Assembly (NCBI GenBank): GCA_964484785.1
Contig: CAZAFD010000010.1
Span: 1-31,271, forward strand
Reading direction: 5' to 3'
DNA from: CAZAFD01 sp964484785
GTDB taxonomy: Bacteria; Pseudomonadota; Alphaproteobacteria; Rickettsiales; UBA1997
Length of the DNA stretch: 31,271 bases
Shown: piece after piece, positions 16,354 to 24,628 of the stretch
How positions within the stretch are numbered: position 1 is the first letter of the stretch
Layout of the letters: each line of letters starts with the position of its first letter
Notes under the pieces: model-generated
Seen by the model: only the letters and a program-made list of their open reading frames with translations
What the model was told of the DNA's origin: nothing
Databases searched by the model: none
Position numbers and translations under genes: made by a program

Positions 16354-16420
16354 TGTTAGACAAAATGTTAGACAAATAATTTTATTATTTTCAAATGATC
16401 TTATTTGTAAGACTCATGAT

Positions 16421-16448
16421 CTAAGTTTTCGAAACTTAGTTTCTTGTT
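16421..16448 (+). terminator. Possible terminator after the 81-codon gene
   Basis: CTAAGTTT (16421-16428), loop TCG, and AAACTTAG (16432-16439) form an 8-bp stem followed by the T-rich TTTCTTGTT. The T-run is interrupted, so this is a moderate candidate. Just before it, an 11-base motif TGTTAGACAAA is repeated in tandem at 16354 and 16366. Confidence 0.35.
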
Positions 16449-16498
16449 ATAATGCTCTTGTAGTTGTAATATTTGAACAGAAGGTTTGGCAATTAGAT

Positions 16499-16864
16499 TT
16501 AAATATTGAGTTTTGGTGAATAATTAGAATTTAAAATTACTTCTAAACAAGTTTTCTGGGACATCTCAAGCGTATTGAATTCTCTTATTTTGGTTGTATC
16601 AACAAATGGAATCTGTGTAATTCCAAAACATGATATTATATGATATACATCAAGGCTATCATGGTATTTTCTATCTTTAAATCCTGTGTATAAAATGTCC
16701 ATGGGTACGCCTGTTTGTAAAAGAAATTCAGCAAAACCACTTCTTAATAAAACAATTTTTTCGAACGTTTTGCAAGAGCAAAACCTTCTGACAAAATCAA
16801 ATCATACCATCTGCCACAAGCATACCACTCAAAAAATACAAAGTTTTAGCAATATCTTCGAATT
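16499..16864 (-). pseudogene. Remnant of an unidentified gene, frameshifted and lacking a start
   Basis: On the minus strand the region reads as two adjacent frames that look like one protein. From 16864 one frame gives FEDIAKTLYFLSGMLVADGMI and then stops (TGA near 16799). The next frame continues FDFVRRFCSCKTFEKIVLLR and runs on to the stop at 16499, including FAEFLLQTGVPMDILYTGF and CFGITQIPFVDTTK. A one-base shift near 16800 would join them. A TAA precedes the first part and no start codon fits the full length. The surviving intact frame (ATG 16702) is only 67 codons. I do not recognise the family. Alternatively the 67-codon frame could be a small real gene. Confidence 0.4.
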
Positions 16865-16886
16865 ATAGTTATTTGTTGATTGAAAA

Positions 16887-16976
16887 TGGCGGATGGGGAG
16901 GGATTCGAACCCCCGGAAGGTGTAACCCTTCGCTGGTTTTCAAGACCAGAGCTTTCGACCACTCAGCCACCCATCC
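16887..16976 (-). tRNA. tRNA-Ser (anticodon UGA)
   Basis: The minus strand folds as a class II tRNA: acceptor GGATGGG pairs with CCCATCC, discriminator G and encoded CCA at the 3' end. The D arm is GGCTGAGTGGTCGAAAGC, the anticodon loop CTTGAAA carries TGA (plus-strand positions 16940-16942), a long variable arm (CGAAGGGTTACACCTTCC) follows, then the T arm GGGGGTTCGAATCCCTCC. UGA reads UCN serine codons. The 5' end overlaps by two bases a small inverted repeat CCTATC/GATAGG (16975-16991). It lies downstream of the ABC exporter on the same strand. Confidence 0.97.
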
Positions 16977-17027
16977 TATCTATAAGATAGGGTACATGAG
17001 ATTAAAATAAAAATCAATATATTGGAC

Positions 17028-18785
17028 CTATTCTACAAAACCGCCTTTTTGCATGTTCCACATTTTTTTGAAGACGCTATCAGGATTGTTCAATAGGGTT
17101 TCTTTTGCACCGTCTTCGATTATTTTGCCATTTTCTAAGACTATAATTCTATCCATATTATCTAAGGTAGATAGTCTATGAGCTACTGCTATAACTGTTT
17201 TATCTTGCATCAAATTGTTTATGGCTTGCTGTATATATTTTTCTGTAATTGAATCAAGAGCGCTGGTTGCTTCATCCAGAATAAGTATTTTACTATTTTT
17301 TAGGATGGCTCTGGCTATAGCAATTCTCTGTCTTTGACCACCAGATAATTTAGATCCTCTGTCTCCGACTAGAGTATCAAAGCCATTTTCTAATTGCATT
17401 ATGAAGTCATAGCAATAAGCCTTTTTACTAGCTTCTATAATTTCTTCAAATGTGGCTCCGGTTTTTCCATAGGCTATATTATCTCTTATACTTCTATGGA
17501 ATAAAATAGGATCCTGAGGAATATAAGATATATTATTTCTGAGGCTTTCTTGGTTTATATCGGTTTTAATATTATAACCATCTATTAGAATTGCTCCTTG
17601 ATTTACATCATAAAATCTAAGCAAAAGACTAATTAATGTGCTTTTGCCAGCTCCACTATAACCAACTAAACCTATTTTTTGATTAGAAGGAATAGTTAGA
17701 TTTAGATGAGAAAAGATCGGTTGTGAGTTATTTTTGTATTGGTATGTGATATCTTTTATTTCTATAGTACCGTTTTCTATCCTAATTTTTTGAGCGTTAG
17801 GATTATTGATAATTTCATGCTCGGTCATTAGGGTTTCTATAGCATTATTCATTTTTCCATAAATTTCTGCATCTTCTAAACCACTTTGTATAGCGTCTGC
17901 GAACCACCAATATAAAGTCCAAATTGTTTGGATATTGAATAATAATTCACCTAAAGTGATGGCTTTTGATAAATATAATTTATAGGATACAATGTATATT
18001 ACTGCCATCAGGGTAAAAGAAAATAGAAAATTAAATGCATCAAAGATAACTTTATGCCATGCTAGTGCAGATTCTCCTTTTAATAAAAGTATACTTTGTT
18101 TTTTTACAATAGCTTTTTCTTTTTTTTCTTTACTAAAATTTTTTATGCTAAGTATATTTGTGAAACAGTCGGTAATTATACCACTCGATTCAGCTTCTAT
18201 CTCAGAATTTAATTTAGATTGTTTTTTTATTTTGCTATAAAAAGTCTTTATTATATATGCATATATGATCATCCAAATAACTAAGAACATACCCAACATT
18301 GTGTTGGCTCTGAAATAAAAGAATGTTGATATAATAACAGTTATGCCATTAGAGCATAAAACATAACTTCTTCTTACAAGATTGGCAATATTGGAAACAA
18401 TATCATTTATTTTTGTGTTTAGTGTACCGACTAAGTTTTTATAGAAATACATATTTGATTGTTTCAAAACATATTGAAATATGAAATTTCTCATTTCTTC
18501 TTTCATTTTTGAATGAACTAAAAAATCAAATTTTCTTCTAGGAATAAATAGCGCATAAAGTGATGTGGAGCAGAAAGCATATATCAATAATATAAACACA
18601 CCATTTTGGGGTGTTAAACTGTTGGTGCTTAGCCTATCAACAAAATATTGAAAAATTTTGTTTCTGGCTATGGCCTCCATAATATCATTTACAAGTATAC
18701 AAAAAACAAAGTTTACTAGAATAACATACTTATATCGTTTTATAAATTGCCATAAAAAGGCCAGTGTTTTGTTTTTTTTAAACAT
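17028..18785 (-). CDS. ABC exporter, fused membrane and ATPase domains
   Basis: A half-transporter of about 585 residues with an N-terminal six-helix exporter domain (hydrophobic segments from about residue 22 to 290) and a C-terminal nucleotide-binding domain. The latter has Walker A GYSGAGKST (about 377-385), Q-loop YIPQDPILF, signature LSGGQRQRIAIARAIL (482 onward), Walker B ILILDEATSALD and the H-loop AHRLST. All catalytic residues are intact, so it should work as a homodimer or with a partner. Two ATGs are six bases apart (18791, 18785); the second sits at a better distance from the AGGA site, so I use it. The substrate is unknown: lipid, peptide and drug exporters share this layout. It is not part of the operon with the other ABC gene at 24629. 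Confidence 0.93.
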   Translation of the reverse strand: MFKKNKTLAFLWQFIKRYKYVILVNFVFCILVNDIMEAIARNKIFQYFVDRLSTNSLTPQNGVFILLIYAFCSTSLYALFIPRRKFDFLVHSKMKEEMRNFIFQYVLKQSNMYFYKNLVGTLNTKINDIVSNIANLVRRSYVLCSNGITVIISTFFYFRANTMLGMFLVIWMIIYAYIIKTFYSKIKKQSKLNSEIEAESSGIITDCFTNILSIKNFSKEKKEKAIVKKQSILLLKGESALAWHKVIFDAFNFLFSFTLMAVIYIVSYKLYLSKAITLGELLFNIQTIWTLYWWFADAIQSGLEDAEIYGKMNNAIETLMTEHEIINNPNAQKIRIENGTIEIKDITYQYKNNSQPIFSHLNLTIPSNQKIGLVGYSGAGKSTLISLLLRFYDVNQGAILIDGYNIKTDINQESLRNNISYIPQDPILFHRSIRDNIAYGKTGATFEEIIEASKKAYCYDFIMQLENGFDTLVGDRGSKLSGGQRQRIAIARAILKNSKILILDEATSALDSITEKYIQQAINNLMQDKTVIAVAHRLSTLDNMDRIIVLENGKIIEDGAKETLLNNPDSVFKKMWNMQKGGFVE

Positions 18786-18861
18786 TCTCATTCCTAAAAT
18801 TTAGCAAAAAAGTATAAAATGAATATCTTATATAAATACCTGGAGACATATAAAATGCTCC

Positions 18862-18891
18862 AAAAAACCTCTGATTGTCAACCAATCAGAG
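18862..18891 (-). terminator. Rho-independent terminator of the tim44-like/mltA/smr transcript
   Basis: On the minus strand CTCTGATTG, loop GTTGA, CAATCAGAG (18891 down to 18869) forms a perfect 9-bp stem followed by G and six T (18867-18862). It stands about 260 bases beyond the smr stop, with the oppositely oriented tRNA-Asn in between, and about 80 bases before the ABC exporter start. Confidence 0.75.
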
Positions 18892-18907
18892 TAAAACACC
18901 TTGAGCC

Positions 18908-18943
18908 AACTGTAAAATTGGAAATTCTTACAGTTAACTTTTT
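18908..18943 (+). terminator. Terminator-like hairpin on the plus strand without an obvious gene
   Basis: AACTGTAA (18908-18915) pairs with TTACAGTT (18928-18935), with an inner AATT-GGA-AATT stem and one bulged C, and is followed on the plus strand by AAC and five T (18939-18943). No convincing plus-strand gene ends here. It stands 16 bases from the minus-strand terminator, so it may stop leftover transcripts or end a small RNA. Confidence 0.4.
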
Positions 18944-19029
18944 ATATAATATCCTTTGTAGATATATAGTTCTTATGACAAAAAGCAAGAAAAATATCGA
19001 AGTATTTTAATAATTTCACAAAAAAGATG

Positions 19030-19058
19030 TTGCTTTTTAAAAAGGTCGCAAATATAAT
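19030..19058 (+). promoter_or_regulatory. Promoter of tRNA-Asn
   Basis: TTGCTT (19030-19035) and a perfect TATAAT (19053-19058) are 17 bases apart, with the tRNA 5' end 14 bases further on. Position and spacing suit a strong sigma70 tRNA promoter. Confidence 0.6.
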
Positions 19059-19071
19059 CTGATCTGAGGTT

Positions 19072-19146
19072 TCCACAATAGCTCAGCGGTAGAGCACTCG
19101 GCTGTTAACCGATTGGTCGTAGGTTCGATCCCTACTTGTGGAGCCA
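19072..19146 (+). tRNA. tRNA-Asn (anticodon GUU)
   Basis: A 75-base cloverleaf with encoded CCA: acceptor TCCACAA pairs with TTGTGGA, discriminator G. The D arm is GCTCAGCGGTAGAGC, the anticodon loop CTGTTAA has GTT at 19104-19106 between TCGG and CCGA, and the T arm is GTAGGTTCGATCCCTAC. It ends 2 bases from the stop of the convergent smr gene. Confidence 0.97.
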
Positions 19147-19148
19147 GT

Positions 19149-19646
19149 CTATTTTTTCCTTCTGATTAAAATATAAAATGCGCCTGATCCACCATCTTTG
19201 GGTTTTGCTTCTTTATAAGCAAGTATTTTATTAGCTATAAAATCCTGAGTTAGCCATTTAGGCATGATTTCTTTTATGCTTTCGCGATTTTGTGGAGTTC
19301 TGCTACCTTTACCTGTAATGAACAAAAGACATCTTAAGTTATGGTCGTACGCGTAGTTAATATTATAAACTGCTGTGTCAAAAGCTTGATCTATGGTTAA
19401 ACCATGAAAATCTATTTTTTTGTCAATAGGATATCTGCCACCTTGTAGTTTTTTTTGTGTTCTTGTATCTAGTTGGATAGGGTTGGGTGTCTTTGGTTCA
19501 GAGGTAACTTCATATTTGATTGGTTCCTTTAAAGGGAAGTTTTCCTTAACCTGTAAAGGTCTTTTGCTTGTGGTTCTATTGTGAATAATTTTTTTACAGT
19601 TTTTAACCTCGTTTAACCATAAAGTTTCCTCATAATCTAAGGACAT
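19149..19646 (-). CDS. Smr-domain protein
   Basis: The 165-residue protein has a disordered Lys/Pro-rich N-terminal half and a C-terminal Smr domain. The markers are KKIDFHGLTIDQAFD (the conserved DFHG/DLHG motif), CLLFITGKGS (the TGKG loop) and a closing GGSGAFYILIRRKK. Smr domains bind or nick nucleic acid; stand-alone ones are linked to ribosome rescue (cutting mRNA at collided ribosomes) or DNA structure cleavage. It is the last gene of the tim44-like/mltA/smr cluster, starting 3 bases after mltA, an order conserved in many alphaproteobacteria. Start at ATG 19646. Confidence 0.9.
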   Translation of the reverse strand: MSLDYEETLWLNEVKNCKKIIHNRTTSKRPLQVKENFPLKEPIKYEVTSEPKTPNPIQLDTRTQKKLQGGRYPIDKKIDFHGLTIDQAFDTAVYNINYAYDHNLRCLLFITGKGSRTPQNRESIKEIMPKWLTQDFIANKILAYKEAKPKDGGSGAFYILIRRKK

Positions 19647-19649
19647 AGA

Positions 19650-20777
19650 TTACTCTAGCTTGGCTTCTATGTTTTTTGGTATTAAAAGGTAGTATCTGCC
19701 TAAGAAGTTTTGGTAAGCTGCTTTTTCTTCAGCAAAATCTCCATAACCAAAGAATATATCTCCTCTTACGCTACCTTTGATAGCTCCGCCAACATCATGT
19801 GCGATCATTAAATTATTGAAGGTTTTCAATTTTTTATTATTTGGTTTAGTTTTTGTTTCTACAAAGACAGGAAATCCCAAAGGAATACTTGTTGGATCTA
19901 CTGCAAGACTTACGTCTCGAACTAATTCAGCTCCAAAACCACCTTTAATATCTCTTTCATCTGTGGTTTCAAAGAACACATAGGATTCGTTAAGTTCTGT
20001 TATATCTTTTGCTAATGCAAGATCTTTTTGTAGGAAATTTTTAATTGCTTTAGCATTTTTATTATTAGATGATAAATGTCCTTCGTTTACCAATACTTGT
20101 CCAATAGATGTATAAGGTAAATTATTTGTCTTGGCAAAACTTAGTTTTACTATTTCTCCCGTATCAACGTCGATTGCTGTACCTGAGCCTTGTATATGCA
20201 TGAAATATAATTCTACAAAATTATCAGTATAATATAAGACTAGATCTTTATCTTCTAATATTCCGTCATTTATAGCTTTTCTTGTATAGATTGTATAATT
20301 TTCTGCTAGATCTAGTGGCTGTCTATATATTGGATATTTAAACTCTTCGTCCTTTGTTTGTTTAACTTTTATCTCGGGTATATAATATCCTGTAAAAAGA
20401 CCATATTTTGTTTTGGATTTGGAATTCACAACTAAATATGGTGTGAAGTTTGTTTCAATAAATTTTTTGCTTTCAGTTACATTATATTCTTCCACTAGAT
20501 ATAAGCGATCACATATATCTATAATATCCTGAGCCGTTATATTTGTATTAAGATTTGGCATAATTTCGGTATTTATAGGCATTCTATAAAATACTTGGCA
20601 GGTATTTTTTAAATGTGTTATAAATGTAACAAAATCCTGACCGCTCCACTGTTTCAAAGAAGTAAAGTTAACTTTATGAAAACTTGTACTTTGATTTTTG
20701 TTGTAAAAATCTTGGCTGGCTTCTACTTCTTTACCAAAATTTATTGTAAAAAGAAGTATTAAAATAAATAATTTCAT
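19650..20777 (-). CDS. mltA: Membrane-bound lytic murein transglycosylase A
   Basis: MltA cleaves peptidoglycan between MurNAc and GlcNAc, leaving an anhydro end, on the periplasmic side. The N-terminus has a signal peptide (MKLFILILLFTINFG, cleavage likely after EVEA at about residue 20) without a lipobox Cys, so it is soluble or loosely bound, unlike the E. coli lipoprotein. The MltA domain shows GLFTGYYIPEI and MHIQGSGTAIDVD. The 3D barrel domain shows MIAHDVGGAIKGSVRGDIFFGYG with the conserved aspartates at about 328 and 340. Length 375 is normal. Its presence argues that this organism makes peptidoglycan. It lies 9 bases after the Tim44-like gene. Confidence 0.94.
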   Translation of the reverse strand: MKLFILILLFTINFGKEVEASQDFYNKNQSTSFHKVNFTSLKQWSGQDFVTFITHLKNTCQVFYRMPINTEIMPNLNTNITAQDIIDICDRLYLVEEYNVTESKKFIETNFTPYLVVNSKSKTKYGLFTGYYIPEIKVKQTKDEEFKYPIYRQPLDLAENYTIYTRKAINDGILEDKDLVLYYTDNFVELYFMHIQGSGTAIDVDTGEIVKLSFAKTNNLPYTSIGQVLVNEGHLSSNNKNAKAIKNFLQKDLALAKDITELNESYVFFETTDERDIKGGFGAELVRDVSLAVDPTSIPLGFPVFVETKTKPNNKKLKTFNNLMIAHDVGGAIKGSVRGDIFFGYGDFAEEKAAYQNFLGRYYLLIPKNIEAKLE

Positions 20778-20786
20778 AACTAATGT

Positions 20787-21413
20787 TTATTCAAGTGCTT
20801 GGATAGAACTAATTAACCAAATATTTGGTGTTACACGAGTATTGGTTGTAAAATTCCAGATTTCCTTCACGAGTGTAACCTTGTTTTTGTCACCAAAAAC
20901 TACTTCATTGTTTTCGTTCTCTATATAGTTGATTTGTTTCATTACAAGTTCAACTGATATATTTACAGTATCCTCACTTAGGATTTTTGATATTATTTTT
21001 TTATCTTCAAATGATACTATAATGCTTTTTAAGAATCTTTTATTCTCTATATTGGAATTTATTTCATTCTCAAATGAGGCATAAGTTTTATCATTGAGCA
21101 AATTTTTAAGTATAGTTTTGTTTCCATCTGCAAAGGCGGTGACCACGGTTTCTACTACCTTTTCTACATTCTTTAAGAAAAGAGCATCCAATTCTTTTTC
21201 TTGATCAATATCCTGGCTTGTGTTTATTATTTGTATCGGCGGTTTTTTATTAGTTTTTGTTTTCTTTTTGGTTTTTTCTCCATTTTTTCTTAGAAAAGCA
21301 TCAAGGAGATCTTCTTCTGGTTTTCCTTTTAAGAAGGATTTAAATCCAAAGCTAGCAAACAAGGTTCTATATATAAGAAAAACTATAAATAATAATACAA
21401 CTATGTTTGACAT
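20787..21413 (-). CDS. Tim44-like domain protein (TimA type)
   Basis: A 208-residue protein with one N-terminal membrane helix (IVVLLFIVFLIYRTLF), a short Lys-rich linker (KKKTKTNKK) and a C-terminal Tim44-like domain (from about residue 70: ALFLKNVEKVVETVVTAFADGN, then LKNLLNDKTYASFENEI and KEIWNFTTNTRVTPNIWLISSI). The final W-F-T-R-P-N-W-L pattern is the usual end of this family. Alphaproteobacterial TimA is related to the mitochondrial import motor subunit Tim44, and its own role, probably at the inner membrane, is not well defined. It heads the transcript with mltA and smr, diverging from rlmH. The 7-bp inverted repeat ACTATCT/AGATAGT (21434-21456) lies between the two starts. Confidence 0.9.
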   Translation of the reverse strand: MSNIVVLLFIVFLIYRTLFASFGFKSFLKGKPEEDLLDAFLRKNGEKTKKKTKTNKKPPIQIINTSQDIDQEKELDALFLKNVEKVVETVVTAFADGNKTILKNLLNDKTYASFENEINSNIENKRFLKSIIVSFEDKKIISKILSEDTVNISVELVMKQINYIENENNEVVFGDKNKVTLVKEIWNFTTNTRVTPNIWLISSIQALE

Positions 21414-21512
21414 AATTTCGTTATATAAACTATACTATCTATAAAAATAAGATAGTGATTAATTTTTACTTTGCAACATGTACATTTGTTTATGTTATGA
21501 AGGAGGTTTTAA

Positions 21513-21965
21513 GTGCAGATAAATATCTTATCTATTGGTAGTTTTAGTTCAAATGATTTATATGTCGGTCTTTTTAACGAATACAAAAAAAGAATCCCAT
21601 GGCAAGTGAATTTAATAGAGATAAAATCCAGAGATAATAAGAACGATCTTGTGCAAAAAGACTTGGAAGCTAAGTTATTTGAAAAACACTTGAACAAAGA
21701 ACACAAGTTAATTGTTTTAGATGAAAGAGGTAAAACTATCTCTAATTTTGAGTTAGTGGAAAAGTTTCAGGATCTAGAATACAATAGAGGTCTAGATTTT
21801 ATTATTGGTGGATACAAAGGTTTACATGAAAGTATAATAAAACGAGCAGATTTTGTTTTATCTTTTGGAAAATTAGTTTTTCCACATTTGTTAATTAGAG
21901 TAATGTTAATAGAACAGATATATAGGACCTATTCAATAATGAATAATCATCCATATCATAAATAG
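21513..21965 (+). CDS. rlmH: 23S rRNA (pseudouridine1915-N3)-methyltransferase RlmH
   Basis: RlmH is a SPOUT-fold methyltransferase that modifies pseudouridine 1915 in 23S rRNA on assembled ribosomes. The knot region is clear: LIVLDERGKTIS, FIIGGYKGL, ADFVLSFGKLVFPHLLIRVMLIEQIYR, and the terminal NNHPYHK. The 150-residue length fits. The start is GTG at 21513, supported by a perfect AGGAGG at 21501-21506 six bases upstream, which is rare in this window, where most genes have weak sites. It is a single gene between the divergent Tim44-like gene and valS. Confidence 0.94.
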   Translation: MQINILSIGSFSSNDLYVGLFNEYKKRIPWQVNLIEIKSRDNKNDLVQKDLEAKLFEKHLNKEHKLIVLDERGKTISNFELVEKFQDLEYNRGLDFIIGGYKGLHESIIKRADFVLSFGKLVFPHLLIRVMLIEQIYRTYSIMNNHPYHK

Positions 21966-22048
21966 TTGGGGTAAAGTGTTTGCTTTTAACAAAAAATGTT
22001 TAATAATTCAAACCAAATCATTGATATATATTATTACGTAAGAAAAAG

Positions 22049-24565
22049 ATGAAAGCTTTAGAGAAAAAGTATGATTTTAAAGTAACAGAAAAAAAGTGGC
22101 AAGATTACTGGTCAGAAAAGAATATATTTAAGTTTGATTATAATGATAATATAGAGAATGTTTATTCTATAGATAGTCCGCCACCACATGTTTCTGGTTT
22201 ATTACATATGGGACATGTGTTTGGTTATACACAAATGGACGTTATTGCGAGATACCAGAGAATGCAGGGAAAAAATGTTTTTTTTCCTATAGGGTTAGAT
22301 GATAATGGTTTGCCTTCTGAAAGATATGTTGAGAAGAAGATTGGCAAAAAGAGTAAAGACATGCCTCGAAAAGATTTTGTTGAGATCTGCGATAAGGAAA
22401 TTCGCGAGGCAGAGGTTTTAATTGAAGAACTATTTAAAAGAAGTAGCTATTCCTTTGATTTCAATGAGAAGTATAGAACGGTTTCTTCAAAATCTTCTGC
22501 TATATCACAAATGTCTTTTATAGACTTGTATAAAAAGGGTTTGGTTTATCAAAAGGAAGAACCTGTTATCTGGGATGTTGTAGACCAGACGGCCTTGGCT
22601 CAGTCTGAGCTTGAAGATAAAGAATTAGAAAGCCAAATGAATTATTTGGTATTTGATACTGATGTAGAAGATAAAATTGAAATAATGACAACTAGACCAG
22701 AGCTTTTACCAGCTTGTGTAGCTGTTATGTGCCACCCGGATAATTATGATAGATTTCGAGATAAACATGCTATAACCCCCTTGGGCGTGACTGTGCCAAT
22801 TATTGCAGATGATAAAGTAGACAAAGATAAAGGTACAGGATTTGTTATGTGTTGTACCTTTGGTGATCAAACGGATATAGAGTGGTGGAAAAAACATAAA
22901 CTTGATTTAAAAATCATTATTAGTGAAATAGGGCGTTTAACACTAGAAAATGTTAGAGATATTATTAATCCCCAGTATCTTGAATTAGACGGATTAACCA
23001 TATCTAAGGCTAGAGACAGAATTTTAGAGATTTTAAGTAAGAATAATAGAATTACTAGACCTCCTGAAAAAATTATACACGAAGTTAAGGTTGGAGAAAG
23101 ATCAAAATTCCCAGTGGAGTTTTTGGTTAAAAAACAATGGTTTATAGATGTGTTATCTAATAAAGATAAACTACATAAGCTGGTAGATGAAATTATTTGG
23201 AAGCCAGAATATATGGCTACAAGACTTCACAATTGGATTGATACTTTATCCTGGGATTGGTGTGTTTCAAGACAAAGATTCTTTGGTATACCCATACCTG
23301 TTTGGTATTCTAAAAGAAAAGGGGAAGAGGGTAAAGTGTTATTACCTAATTTAGTTCAGTTGCCAATTGATCCTTCTTATGATTTACCAGAGGGTTATAC
23401 AAAGGATGAAGTTGTTCCGGATTTAGATATATTTGATACATGGGCCACTTCTGCTATTTCACCACAGTTATCGTCTATGGGTTTAAATGATAATTTTTGT
23501 TTAGATAAAAATAAATATAAATATCTGCAACTTCCTTTTGATTTAAGAGCGCAAGGGCATGATATAATAAGAACCTGGGCTTTTTATACCTTGGTAAAGG
23601 CTGATTATCACTCTAGTTCCATACCTTGGAAAACTATTATGATTAATGGTTGGTGTCTTGATAAAAATGGTCAAAAGATGTCCAAGTCCTTAGGCAATGT
23701 TATAGATCCAGTTAAGATCTTTGATCAATATGGTTCTGATGTTATTAGATATTGGGCTTCTACATCTACCTTAGGACAAGATACTAACTTTTCTGAGGAT
23801 GTGATAAAGATTGGACAAAAATTGGTTACAAAGTTGTTTAATGCTTCCAAATTTGTACAACTTCATATAGAGAATATAAACTCTGATCTTAATACACCAT
23901 ATGCTGATGTTTTGGAGGGATTAATTTTTTGTGATGTAGATTTATGGCTTCTTACAAAACTTTCTGAGACCATTAAAGCCTATGAGGCTTGTTTTGAAAG
24001 ATATGAATATAATAAGGCTCTTGAGACTTTAGAGGGTTTCTTTTGGAATGACTTATGCGATAACTATTTGGAAATAGCTAAGGTTAGATGTTATGGCGCT
24101 AAGGCTAGTAAATATACTGAAGTAGATTTAGATACTAAGGAAGAAGCTAAAATTATCAAGAAACAGCAATCTGGTGTAAGAACAATATATTATGTACTAC
24201 AGGCTGTACTAAAACTTTTTGCTCCATTTATGCCTGTAATATGTGAAGAAATTTATAGTAGTCTTTATGAAGGTGAATTTGAGCGATATAAGTCCATTTG
24301 TGCCAGGGGTAATAAACCGCATATAAGAGATTTTATAGAGGATGCTGATGCTAGGATTCTTGGAGAAGAGGTATTACAGATTCTTGCTTTTGTAAGAAAA
24401 TACAAGGCTGAAAAGAATCTTTCTATTAAAACGATTTTTAATAAAATTAAGGTTTATACAAATAATAACTTATATGGAGTTCTTGATGATTTAAAAAATG
24501 TTTGCAATGTGAAAGAGGTAGAGGTTATTGGTTCCAAGGACTTTAACATAGTGATAGAGGAGTAA
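22049..24565 (+). CDS. valS: Valyl-tRNA synthetase (archaeal-like form)
   Basis: A class I synthetase that charges tRNA-Val and edits threonine. The HIGH motif appears as HMGH (53-56) after DSPPPHVSGLL, and KMSKS lies at 543-547 within GQKMSKSLGN. The editing domain is visible around MTTRPELLPACVAV (213-226) and GTGFVMCCTFGDQTD. At 838 residues it is shorter than typical bacterial ValRS and lacks the C-terminal coiled coil; GLDDNGLPSERYVEKK resembles archaeal-type enzymes, which are known from Rickettsia. That relationship is from memory of the family; a tree would settle it. Confidence 0.95.
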   Translation: MKALEKKYDFKVTEKKWQDYWSEKNIFKFDYNDNIENVYSIDSPPPHVSGLLHMGHVFGYTQMDVIARYQRMQGKNVFFPIGLDDNGLPSERYVEKKIGKKSKDMPRKDFVEICDKEIREAEVLIEELFKRSSYSFDFNEKYRTVSSKSSAISQMSFIDLYKKGLVYQKEEPVIWDVVDQTALAQSELEDKELESQMNYLVFDTDVEDKIEIMTTRPELLPACVAVMCHPDNYDRFRDKHAITPLGVTVPIIADDKVDKDKGTGFVMCCTFGDQTDIEWWKKHKLDLKIIISEIGRLTLENVRDIINPQYLELDGLTISKARDRILEILSKNNRITRPPEKIIHEVKVGERSKFPVEFLVKKQWFIDVLSNKDKLHKLVDEIIWKPEYMATRLHNWIDTLSWDWCVSRQRFFGIPIPVWYSKRKGEEGKVLLPNLVQLPIDPSYDLPEGYTKDEVVPDLDIFDTWATSAISPQLSSMGLNDNFCLDKNKYKYLQLPFDLRAQGHDIIRTWAFYTLVKADYHSSSIPWKTIMINGWCLDKNGQKMSKSLGNVIDPVKIFDQYGSDVIRYWASTSTLGQDTNFSEDVIKIGQKLVTKLFNASKFVQLHIENINSDLNTPYADVLEGLIFCDVDLWLLTKLSETIKAYEACFERYEYNKALETLEGFFWNDLCDNYLEIAKVRCYGAKASKYTEVDLDTKEEAKIIKKQQSGVRTIYYVLQAVLKLFAPFMPVICEEIYSSLYEGEFERYKSICARGNKPHIRDFIEDADARILGEEVLQILAFVRKYKAEKNLSIKTIFNKIKVYTNNNLYGVLDDLKNVCNVKEVEVIGSKDFNIVIEE

Positions 24566-24628
24566 TTGTATTAATCTTACAATAAAAATTATATATTTTT
24601 TATAAATTTAGATGATTTAAAGACGTGT

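Noticed and set aside
16686..16868. 60-codon plus-strand frame near tRNA-Ser
   Set aside because: It is the antisense of the decayed minus-strand gene and has no independent support.
18819..19010. 63-codon plus-strand frame between the ABC exporter and tRNA-Asn
   Set aside because: It runs through two hairpins that act as terminators or look like them, has no ribosome site and no protein-like composition.
12286..21456. Recurring CTATCT/AGATAG inverted repeats (12286-12320, 16975-16991, 21434-21456)
   Set aside because: Stems are only 6-7 bp with different loops and contexts; chance is likely in AT-rich DNA.
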